The notes beneath the pieces are model-generated. The model worked only from the letters and a program-made list of their open reading frames with translations, searched no databases and was not told where the DNA came from. The translations under genes and the position numbers were made by a program. Below, piece after piece: positions 42,201 to 54,200 of a DNA stretch of 64,000 nucleotides (position 1 is the first letter of the stretch; every line of letters starts with the position of its first letter). This DNA comes from Lepisosteus oculatus. Taxonomy: Eukaryota > Chordata > Actinopteri > Semionotiformes > Lepisosteidae. The DNA is taken from positions 39,498,979-39,562,978 of the forward strand of contig NC_090704.1 of the NCBI RefSeq assembly GCF_040954835.1, given 5' to 3'.

Positions 42201-45200
42201 TGAATCAGCTAATATTATGTTTTACTGTCCTGTGTGTCAGGGGGGCTCCGAGCAGAGAAAGTGTCCAGGTCTGCAGCTCTGAAGAAGCACGAGGTGAGGG
42301 TAGCCCACCTGGAGTCTGCCATTTCTCAGCTCACACAGCAGGTACTTGTGTGTTAACTATGCACAGCTTTTCTCAATTCTTCTGCTGCTATCCACACAAT
42401 CTGTATATAGTATAGTAGAAGACAATTATCTTTTATTAGAAACCCAATCTTCTATCCTAAAATATTTTATTATATTTAGAGTCGCAAAATGATTTTTTTT
42501 AACCCACCTCCACCACCCCCATCTTTGGAGGACTTCTTTATTTTTTATTTTTCACTCTCTCATTTTTGTTCTTATTAGACAATAACAATAAAAAAATAAT
42601 AATTAAAAAAAAACTTCCTACTAATATTCTGAACATCCAGTGCTATTCAAGCATGTCTCTAATGGGCCCGAAACATTCCTATACTCATTAAGTTTCCCCT
42701 GTAAATGATATGAAAATGATTTTTAAGATGCTAGAGTTACAACTCCTGTGATGGATTGGGAGGACATGCTCATCTGTAAATTCCACCTCTTAAAGCCCCA
42801 TTTGTTGTTTTTTACTTAATTAAATAAGATAAACACCTACCAGGAGTGAGCCTGTACCAGCACAGAAAGGAGAAAGAAGCTCCTCCAGTTCCCTGACCCA
42901 TTGACACATTTGTCTTGTAGCAAGCAACAAACCCCACAGCAATGTACATGAAGGTTAGCACTGATTGCATGTCCCTTACAAGCTGGTAGGCGTCCAGCAA
43001 GCAGCGGGGGTTGATAGTTTGCTAAGAGTTCAGAAAGGCCTGGACAACTAATTCCAAACCTACTTCTGTGGCGCTGAACCAGCTGTACCCCTCTGGAATC
43101 CTGGTAGAGTTGGCTTGAGACATGGCCTAGTTTCGAACTGGCAATGGCTGAATCAGAGGGCTCAGCTCGCTCTTGGACAGAGTGCCTTTAGGAACCACTA
43201 CTGTGCCATTCATATTTTACATGCTGCAAACACCACCATGTCTTAAAGGAGAACTAGTATTGATTTGAGGAGTGGCACGTTTCTCACTGATATGCCTGAC
43301 GTGCACTGGCAATGTGCTGCCTCTTGAGGGTTTCCTGCTCATAGCTGCTTATTGACATCATACAGACTCATCAATGTCCGAGCTGCAGGGCTCAGCCTGT
43401 GTTCTGAGTGCCTTTGCTGGCCAGGCCACTTGAGCACTGTTGATACAATTCTGACAGAGATATCAATAGCTTAAAACTAGTATCTCAGAGGACCCAATTT
43501 ACCAGTCTTTTTTTCTTTTGTAAAGTAGAAATAATTGTTTGGAACTGTAGAACTTGAAATACATAGGTATATAATTTCCAAGGATCTTAGATATTTCCTT
43601 TTAGGTGTTTATGTAACATTAATTATTTTTCCCTTGCATTGTGAAGGTTTAAATGAAATTTTGATATGTTACTGATGCTCCTTCCCCTGTTCTCCATATT
43701 CTCATTCAGTGTAAAATACCCAATGTAGACAAACACCATAAAACACTTATTTAGAACTATGCGCTTGCACTTGGTAGAAGCATGGATTTCAAGACAAGCA
43801 AAAAGCAGAATCAGATTCTGCGTTTGTAATTTACAGGTTGTTGAGTCCCTCATTTATCTAGACAGCTATTATCTATTTTTAATTCAGGTTTCAAATACAG
43901 ATAATTGATAATAGGTGTGAAACAATATTATCAATTGTTTGTAACTTATATTGTAATTGTGAGTAGGACAATATTTCAGGTTGTTTCTTATAAAACATCC
44001 TGGCTGGTACTCTGAAAACTCTGAAAGCAAACATTTTCAAGACTTTGTTTTTGCCTTTTTTTCAAATGAGTGTAAAAATATTGCAGATAACATCCTTAAA
44101 CAATCCGAGATTTTCCATTTAGAAGTCTCATTGCGGGGATTAGATTTCTATGTCGTTCTGTCTAAGCTCCTCACGAAGCAAGCGGAGACTGATGAGCTGC
44201 GCTTCGAGCTGGCCAATCAGAGGAAGCGGAGCGGGGCGGAGGAGGCGGGGCTACGGCAGCGTGTGGTCGCAGTGGAGATGGAGTTGGCGGAGGCGAGGCG
44301 AGAGGCGGAGGAGTACCAGAGGGGCAGTTTGCTGCAGAACCTGGAAGCTGTGTCCCTGGGGAACCAGGTGAAGGAAGACCGAAAGCAGTGGAAAGCAAGT
44401 CCAGGGTCATTTAGAGGATCTGATGGCACAATATATTCTATCCTCAAATATTAGAAGATCGAAAGTATTTTGAAGGAGAAATGTATCCATTATTTTGTTT
44501 CTGTAGATTCCTGTTGCAAAATAGTGGAATATTTTACCCTCTTCTGAACTCATATCAGTGTAGATGTACTGTAGAATTCATAATACATTTTTTTTTTACT
44601 TACAGTACATATTAATAAGTAAAATGCTCAACTATGTAAGTTAATATCCCTTTAAAATTGTCTTGATTCATTAAGCATATAGTACACATTAATGTAACAA
44701 ACTAATTCATTTCTTATCTTTAAGAATAAATTATTGCACATTATTCATCCATAATGAAGATTATGACATTTTATCTAGGCTATAATGAGCCTAATTCACA
44801 TGAGGTTCTGATGACATTAAAAGTATGGAAGTAAAAAATAAAGAATGCATTAAAACCAATTAGGAAAATGTAGCTGTTAAATGTAGGATATTGATAAATT
44901 TGTGATTGTTACATGAGATGCTGTTCACGTCTCTGTTAAACATCTACTAAGTCTCTGTGAGTGAAGCTCAAAATATTTTGTTACAGAAAGCTGTGCATTT
45001 TTATGTCGAATTTCTTGTTTTATTAATATTTTCCCATGTACATTTCTTTACAGTTCTCTTTATGTATTCAAGCACATGTTTTATCTGAAACACCATACAG
45101 GATGCAGAAATCTAGAAAGGTGTTTTTTTCAGTGTTAGATAAAGTACTTCGTGCAACAACTGTGTTATGTAACTCCAAGGGGTTCATAAATGTTGGATTT

Positions 45201-48200
45201 TATCAGGTCTCTTATCAGGTGGATAATCTGATCCAATTGCAAACATATCGGGATTCACTTTGTGCTTTCTTCTGTTAATTTACATAAAGCTTTTCTAATT
45301 GTTTTACTGATAATTGCATAAAACCAGAAATAGTTTATTTAATAATTAATAAATTAATTTGAATGATCAAGATTATTGTTGTTTGCTTTGAGAAATGTGG
45401 ATAAGGAAGGTAAAGACTTTAGTATTTAAATGTAATTTTAATTTTGTGTCATCGGGCTAATCTAGAAAATTCTAATAGGCTTTTATTTATTCATCAATTT
45501 TTTTTACAAAAAATGAGCTTTTTGTATTTTAAAGTTTATCCTTTGCCATAGGTCTCTGCTTTGAAACTGGACATTGCAAGCCGGAGAGAGCCTATCATTG
45601 TTGAACAGGTATCAAAAACCGCTGTCTTAATACAATAAGAAAATAATGGAAATATAGTAGAGAACAATCTGTCAGTCAAAAAAGTTACAGAGATCTCTTT
45701 TTTATTTTTTTCAAAAAGAGCAAAAATAAGTAATAGCATTAACAATCCAGGTCTTTGACATTAGATAGTCACTGCCATTTAAGCCATAATTTGGATAAAC
45801 CTTGATCATTCAAGTCTACTCCCAGTATGTCGTTATATTCAGTGGTGTAAAGTGGTATACGTACTGTATGACAGCTGTTGGTTGTCAGTATTCTCACTTT
45901 GTGTGTATTGTTTGTTTTGTTTTTATTCCTGCCTCTGCAGAGCGAGATGGTGAAACAGCTACAGGATGAGAACCTTCGATTGAGGCAGCTTCTTGTGGCA
46001 GAGCGCCCTGAAGCAGGGTTGTTTGGGAAAGAGAGAGTCAGCGTGCCCGCGCTGCGGTCCAAACTGAAACAAGCTGTCCGCTACATCTCTCAGCTGACCC
46101 GCGACAAGGAGCAGCTGATCGAGATGGGGAACAGATTGAGGGCCCAGCTGGCTGATGCGGGGTTGAGTGGTAAGCCCCCTTTTACCTTCACCTCTTAGAG
46201 CTTCTGTAACACAGCTGGCTTCTGCTGTAGGTGCTGAGTCCATTCAACATAGAAATTCAATTCACAAATGTTTATTATTGCAAAACCTTCTTTAATCTCA
46301 GGTTTTTAATCCTTTTCAGTGCTGGGTTTCCGTACTTTCATAGCATGTTAATATGTGACCCATCATGAATCTGAGTGAAATAATTAACAGGAAGCAAGAG
46401 TAACAGCACATGAGTCCAGCTTGTTGGTCTTCCACGTCAGTGCCTTGATCCAGGATTTACAGATGAATTTGTGAAGCGTCAGCTGTGCTTTTAATTTGGG
46501 GAATGATTTTTGAAGAAATGCAAAGCCCACCTTCTTCCGGAAGTCATTTAAAACCTGCTCTGCACACTGTTGATTTACCCCCAGAATCTGGAAAATCGCC
46601 TTCCTTCTGGTGTGCAATAACAACATCTCACACTTGTGTGTACAAAGTCTCAGTATTGCTGAAATTATTTTTGATCCTATAAATTCTATTGTTTTGGATC
46701 TTATATTTTTGTATATTTTTATTAGAGGGTAAAATTAATTGAGACACAAATACAGAAAGACTTTGTCATAACGAAAAGGTTGCGTGGTATAATTTCTGCA
46801 TCTGTTTCCACTGGTAATGACATTTTAACTACACTGGGTAGCGTCCTATTGTCATGGCATCAATTTTACATTTCCATTTAATAATAGATGGCTCATACCA
46901 GAGCACTGTAGATACTTCTTCATTATATTTTGGTGTTCATCTTAAACACCCATTTTTAGAAGTTTTAGTAAACAAAAATTTAGCTGAGTTTCTGAATTAT
47001 TAAGTTCAGAAGTATTGATTTATTTGCAAATTATTTTTCTTTGCATTAGTCATTAAACAGTTTTATTGTGCAGAGTCATCATCACAATGATTTTTTTCTT
47101 GGAGCTAAAATTGATAAAGAAAATAATGCCAGTATAAAATCTAGAAAGGAAAGGCTCCACAACTGACATGTGTGCCAGCATGGACAGCTTTCAGCTGATG
47201 TAGCTCCACACTCCATTATTTCAACATTGCACCAAATGTCTTCAACATCTTAAATGAAAGGATTAATGTCTTTCTGAGCAGGCCATCAGTTCCCGAGCTC
47301 TACAAATAAACCCACTGAAGTTCTCGTCCCTTCAGTCTCAGAATCTCACTCCATGAAAAGTACAACCCAAGACCCACAGAACCGCCTGTTTGCTCTTGAG
47401 CAGCTCCAGTACCAGCTTACCACACAGGTGAACCAGTCTGCAGGTCTTTCATTTGCCACTGACATTGAGCATTCTGCCGAGGAAGGCTGTCATGGAAAAC
47501 ATTACCTTTAATAAATCCAGTCTGAGTTTTGTATGTTAGTCTTTGATTACAACCTTGTTTTTATAACCTGTTGATCTTAATGTATGTTTGATTTCATTAC
47601 TGTGTAGAGAATTCTATATGACAAATTTCAGCATGATCTCAGGAGACCCTTTTATTGGAGGTTGATGTGCATGGAGAATTATTTTTATTACATATTGTGT
47701 GGACTTTTAAATCTCGTCTGCCAGTAACAAGCTTTTGAGGATTTCATTTTCAAGTCCTCTTAGTTTTGAAACTTGCCTAAGCTTCAAACAGTGCGCCACT
47801 TTTTCTTAAAAAACTGTCTTTTCTACTGAAAACTCCCTTTCAGGATAATAGAGAGCAAAGTCTTTACAGTATATATAGATATGTTGTGCTGTTGTCTTAA
47901 TCCGTTGTGTCTATTTAGGTTCCTGTTATTAACATTAAGTAGAATTTTCTTCCAGTAGGGGGCAGCAGAGTGAAAGAATTGGCTTTGATTGTATGACCAG
48001 CATTAGCTTAAAAATATTTCCTTTCACTGGTAATAACAAAGTTGACTGTCGCTTGATTTTCTAAATTTTTGACATAAAATGTTAGCTTGCTTTGAACTAC
48101 AAAAGTCCTAGCTTTGCGAGAATGACAATTCCTAGTTTGGGTCGCGAGGAACCACTGTGTTCATGTTCATTAAATGTGTTAACTACCATTCAACCAAAAC

Positions 48201-51200
48201 AGATTTTTTAACTCACGTTTGCATGAAAAAAACATGCATTATAAGCTTATTTGGAATAAAAAAACGAAGATAGTGGTTTATGTTTTAACATTTGTCTCTG
48301 GTGTATATCTTAAAATGAACAGTACTGGTGCTGATGGAAGAGATTTTGGAAATGTTTTGTACTGTTGCCTGCCACATTATTTGCTTTGTTTGCTCATTTA
48401 TCCCCTACATCTTTCTCAGGAACTGCAGTATGCTCAGCGAGAGCAGTATAAAAAGACCCCTATAGTTGTACGTTACAACTTGTCAGACAGTGAAAGTGGG
48501 GACAAAGTCAGGATTAATAATCCATGGGATCAGCATTCAAAGTCTGACCTCAGTAAAGAGGTAAGATTACATTTCCAGTAGTTGTTTTTAATTATAAATT
48601 CACAGCTACAAGATTAAGATAGCATAGTATATAGAATAATGAAGGTATCTCTTTGAGAAAACTCCACTGATTATTTTACACTTTTCTGTACTCATAAGTT
48701 TTCCTTGATTTGTGCAATTTTCCCTTTCTAGAAAAAAGCTAATCCTCCGCATTTTAAGAACAATGTCAGAAGCAGGAAGGAGAACACACCTCCAGCTTCC
48801 AGCCATTCACATAAACCGCACCAGGTGGAGCCAAGCCAAACATGTCCTGAAGGGAGGCCACACTCTGACCAGTCACAGCTCTTCATATCATCTCTGGGAA
48901 CTGACAGTACTCTGCAAGATGTCTGGCAGATGCTGGACAGAGGCTTGAGTTCCTCTGGCTCCACACCTCAGGAGGGTTTTGAGAGAGGTAGGTGAGGGGG
49001 CGTAACTGTCCTAATATCTTTTCTGTTTTCTCACTCCCTTTCATAAACATATCAAACATTTTTAATTGACAGGTTAAAATGTCAAAATTCAGCAGTTATT
49101 GGGACAAATAAATAAGCAATCAAATTTAGTCGAGAGCAAAAGAAGAATCCCTTCATAGACTTTTTCCATATGTAACTTGTTTCAAGTCCCTTTTGAATGC
49201 TCTGTCCAACTGTTTTCCCATTCCGAGATGGGATAATTTTTTAAGCCCACTGTCCTGTCCTAAACAACAATATTTCTTTCTCTCACATGATGCTTTCGTT
49301 AAATATTGACTCCTTTATGGGTGTTCACATTACCAGAAAGGGATCATATGAACATTAAAAAGTTTGCAAAGGAAAGGAGGCCATTTAGCCTATCTAGCTT
49401 TTTTTTAAGCTAATTATTCTGAGTGTCTCATCGATGTGTTTCTTGAAATAAGCGAAGGTCTTGTCTCTGACAGCATGGGTGTAGAAAATGTTCTGGACTC
49501 ACACAACCCTTTGTGTTAAGTTGAAATCCTGTTTTAATTTAACTCTGTTCATCCTGAGGAATTCCATTGGATCGATTTTGTTAATGCCTTTGAGGATTTT
49601 AAATACTGGAATCAGATCTGCTAGTAGACTTCTCTGTTCCAAGCCAAAAAGGTAAAGTTCTTTTAGTCAGTGTAAGATATTCCTTTGAGCCTAGAATAGT
49701 ACTGTATCTCTTCTTTCTTATGTGGACTGATTCCAAAATAGCAATATTTTTTGTATATGTAAGTGAAATAAAATATAACGTATATGTTTTCTTTCATTAT
49801 TTTAAAAATAACATTAATTTAAATTTAAGACTTACAGTATTAATTTATTTGTTCATTTGGGGCACTGCTTTCTAACCTTTAATATGCTTTGTGTTGGAAT
49901 TAATCTGTTCTATGTTTAATGCAGGATATATTTAAATTGCTGATTCCATCTATATGCTATGCCTTTCTACATCTCTTAAACTGTTTCCTGAAATTGTAAA
50001 CCTTTGTTTTGGACATACACAGTTTCAAAATATACATCAGAGTGTACTATATCATGGTCAGAATTCCCTAATGATTCTTTCACCTCCGTTTTCCTCTGTC
50101 TTGAGTTTTTGAAAACACCAGATTAAATCAGGCATTCCCTCTGTTAAGCGTTTTGGCAAACTGAATAAGGAAGCCGTTGTTAATCATGTTTATCACTTCA
50201 GTTTCAGTTGCTGACACCCCTGCTGGTATTTCCCAATCAAAGAGAAGAACATTAAGATCTCTCATAAATTCACGTCTTCCATTTCACATACATCTTTGAT
50301 TTCATTATATTAGATTGAATTATATATGTACTGTATATTGGTAGTTTGAATGTCATTTGAACATTTATGTTTTAGTACTAACAGTAATTTATCTTAAGAG
50401 TTAAAAGATTACCGTATTGCTTCAAATTGGAATATAGATTAAAAAAATCAAGAGAAGCAAGTATATTTCAATCTTTATAGGATGAATATTTTTTTCTTTC
50501 ATTGCCTTAATAGTTTTTATTTATTGTAATTGTTGTTGGGGAAAAAATCCTCCTTTTTACAAAAAAGGGTATTTCAAGAAACATTTTCTGTAACTGAATT
50601 CCTTTAAATCACATATTCATTAAAAAGATCAACAATGTATTTGCATAACTTGTTTCTGTGACTACAAACTATTAGCTTGTTCAGAAAAGGTAATGTAATT
50701 CCTAATTCACATTTCATCATTTTCTTCCAGTCCCTAATCCAGTCTTGGGGAAAAAATAATATTTGCTTTCAAGAAATATCGATTATGTGTTGTAGTACCT
50801 ATTGTAAAACAACATTTAAATAATTTAATTGCAGGCATCATAAACCACACTGAAAGTTATCGTTTAAAATTTCCAGAGGAATAAATCAGATTTCATAATT
50901 TCTGACATAATTTAGCAAGACATTTGGCAGGAAAAAACTACATTTGTGAATTGCACTGACGGCCAAGGAAAAAAAGCCCTTGCACTGTGGCTCCTGGCAT
51001 TTGCTTAAGGACGAAGGTTTCCTAATTTGAGGAACTGGCCTTAGCCCACAGTCGGCAGACAGAGCAGCTTTCTCTTTAGGTGACTGGTGAACACTGAGAG
51101 ACATTTCTCAACTAGCTAACATAAGCCAGGGTAAGGGCTATCAGGCTTTTGTAATGTGAACAAGAAACTGGTTAATCATTGATTGTTTTACAGAATCAGA

Positions 51201-54200
51201 ATGAAAACATATTTTCATCAACAAAATATTCTCTAGATGTGTGGAATTCCCAGCAGATAATATTGAAATACTACAAAGCTGTGTTTCTTCACTGTTGACA
51301 GTATTTCACTGTTCTAGCAGCTCACCTATAAGTTGTAATAACTTAAGTCATTCTGCTGTACTGTTGAAAGGGTAAGGTATTTGCATATTATACTGCATAA
51401 ATCAAGGACAGCTCACACCATAAGTTAAAGATTCCTGTATCTTCTAATTATGCATACTTTGTACAGTATTTAAAAACATACTGCTGTTTTCTCTCTAGTG
51501 ACTTACAGCTCACCTACTGCACAGAATGCTAGTGAGAAACTGTAGGGAGTTTAATCACTACTTGTCGTTTGTTGCTGTGATACATTGCTAGAGCATAATT
51601 ATTAGAATGGATTAATGGTTTGGCTCTTTGACTGAAAACATAGAAAACATTTATCGTTTAATGGTTCTGTGCTGAGCAAGAAGGTAAAGTAACATACAGT
51701 ATGTTTCTGCGTAGTCATTGTTCTCACATTCTCATTGTGATGCTTGGAAATGTACATAAAGGTTTGCAGAAATGGTTTTCTGTGTGTATTTCTTCATTTT
51801 AACCCCCCTGTTAAATTGTGATTTCAACCTGCTGACAAACAAACCATTTCTGACTTAAAAAATTAAGTCTTCAAATGAAATAAACAGCGGTGTTTTATTC
51901 CATTAGGAAACTAATGGGACAAGTGAATTTGTTTACTGTCATTAGAATAAATCTTGATAGATTATGAAGATTTGTGTATGACACATAGTTGTTAGTTGTC
52001 TTATGTGGCAAATTGCATCCATATGTGAAATATTTCCTATCTGTGTGTTATTTTCCTTCCTTTAGCAGAAACCAGTATTTTGCTGCATAGCAAAGGTATA
52101 ACACTGAGATAGTTCATGAGAACTAATGGAAAACAATTGAAAGTCGGTTACCCTTTCCAGACATTTTTATACAACTACATTCTGTGTACAAGGGGCTTAT
52201 TCTGTTTTACATGCTAATTGATATGAAGGTTTAAACTATTTATTGGCCTCATCTGGGTCAAACAATTCTGCTTTTGTTATATACAGATTGTTTCCTGAGG
52301 GAAGAGAAAAACAAAACTGTGCTTAAGAGAATAAGCGCAGCGTTATGAATGAATCATTCTTCTGAATGCTTATGTTATGTCTTATTGTGCTTGTGATATG
52401 TCTGGAAAATACAACTGATACTTTATACTGGAAATTAATTTCTCATGCATTGTGAAGGGTCTATGTATATTTGACAGTTAAAATATATTGCAGTAACAAT
52501 TGTTATGTTTATCAGTTTGAAGCGAAGAGAATTTTGCAATGACAGGCTGTTATTTGGTAACTGTGCGTGATCATAAAGTGTGCAGTCTTGTCTGAGTCCG
52601 TGCTGTAACAGTATTAGTGGGCATTGCCACATTATTGACAGACGTCAGGCTGGTAAACAGAGCTGCCTTATTGTTTAATTGCTGACCGGAATGTTGGCAG
52701 CATGTTCCAGATTAGCATCAGAAACACTTCATCACACCTAGCAGATAAAAGGGCACAGCACAGGAAGGTATGAATTTTGACCAGTACTGGGCATGCTTAA
52801 AAGTACCTCTGGTAGAGAGTTGAAAACATGTATTAAAAGTATTTGCCCAGTTGCCAAGTCTTTGCATAATAAAATAATTGGAAAATTTTCAAATGATCAA
52901 AAAAGTATAAATGAAAAGTTTGTTGTACATAGGATCTTAATGACTTAATTCTGTGAAGATTCAACACTAAGTAATTTATTTTTGATGCGAGTTAGAGGGA
53001 ATCCTGAGTAGCTCAGCCAGTTGAGACCCTTCGAGGTCTGTACAGTCCAGGCGTCACCGATAGCCTGATGCGGCCAGGGTTTCTCAAGAGGACCTGTTCA
53101 ATTGTCCAAGGACTCCCAGGGTAAGATGTGATAGAGTCTTTATGTGAGAGCCAGTGAGAGAGACAGTGCCAGTGCTAGATTACCTATTAGGTGCTGAAGG
53201 TACTGTGCACCTCTCATGACCCATGGCAGTGTGATGCAGCTTCAGGCCAGGTTGAAATGTAAATTCCAAGTTGGGAGCATATAAAAGGAAAAGGTATTGT
53301 AAATTCTAAAATTATAGCATCTATTTATAGTACAATACAAATATACAATATACTATAGCAGTTTTTGTAATAAAGTTATATGAATAATACAACTCATTGT
53401 TAAATTCCTTTGAGAATGTGATATTATTTTAAACATTTATTTGTGAGAATGCTTTATTTGAATTGCAGTAAATCCAGAAGAATGAGTATGCGTTTTGTAT
53501 TATATAGGAAGTCTAATTTTAGTTTCAAATTGATCTAATGCTTCCAAAAGAATATGTGATATATGATATGTGATCAGTTTAAAGGATTTTTAGCTGAAAC
53601 AAATAGGATAGACTTAGCTTTTAGACTTTATTGAATTATAATTTTATTATGTTGCTTTAATAATAATAATAATAATAAACTTTATTTTATATAGCGCCTT
53701 TAAAGGTGGCTTCTCAAAGCGCTTTACAGGATGACAATTACAATAAATAAGAAGACTACAACAATAAATAAGAAAATTTCACAAGACAGGACACAATTAT
53801 AATTACAACAATACAACAATAACAATAGAGGAGACCGTGGAAGATGGTATTAAGAAGAGCAGAGGGGTGAAGAATGGAAGCAGTTAAGTAAAGGCTTTTC
53901 TGAAAAGGAGGGTTTTGAGTCTGGATTTGAAGGAGTTTAGAGAAGGTGACTCTCTAATATCCTTGGGCAAGGAGTTCCAGAGCTTGGGGGCATAGCAGGA
54001 GAAGGCCCTGTCGCCCATACAATGTAGACGGGCTTGGGGGACAGTAAGGAGGGCAAGCGTCAGTGCTTCATTTTCTTTTGTGATATAAATTCTACTGTAT
54101 GTCACTGGGGTGTCTTTATATTTATTATTAACAGTACAGAGATCTGAAGATAAGTTCAGGTTGCAGCTGATAAAAGCAGTCTGCTGTAGTCAATAACTGG

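Noticed and set aside
44368..44397. Extension of CCDC57 exon 13 past CAG/GTGAAG (VKEDRKQWK)
   Set aside because: The only later GT (GTCCAG) is a poor donor and gives the wrong phase for exon 14.
43981..44454. 157-codon frame as a single exon
   Set aside because: Only the middle (44,167-44,367) has coiled-coil coding character and fits the phases of neighbours; the flanks are intron read-through.
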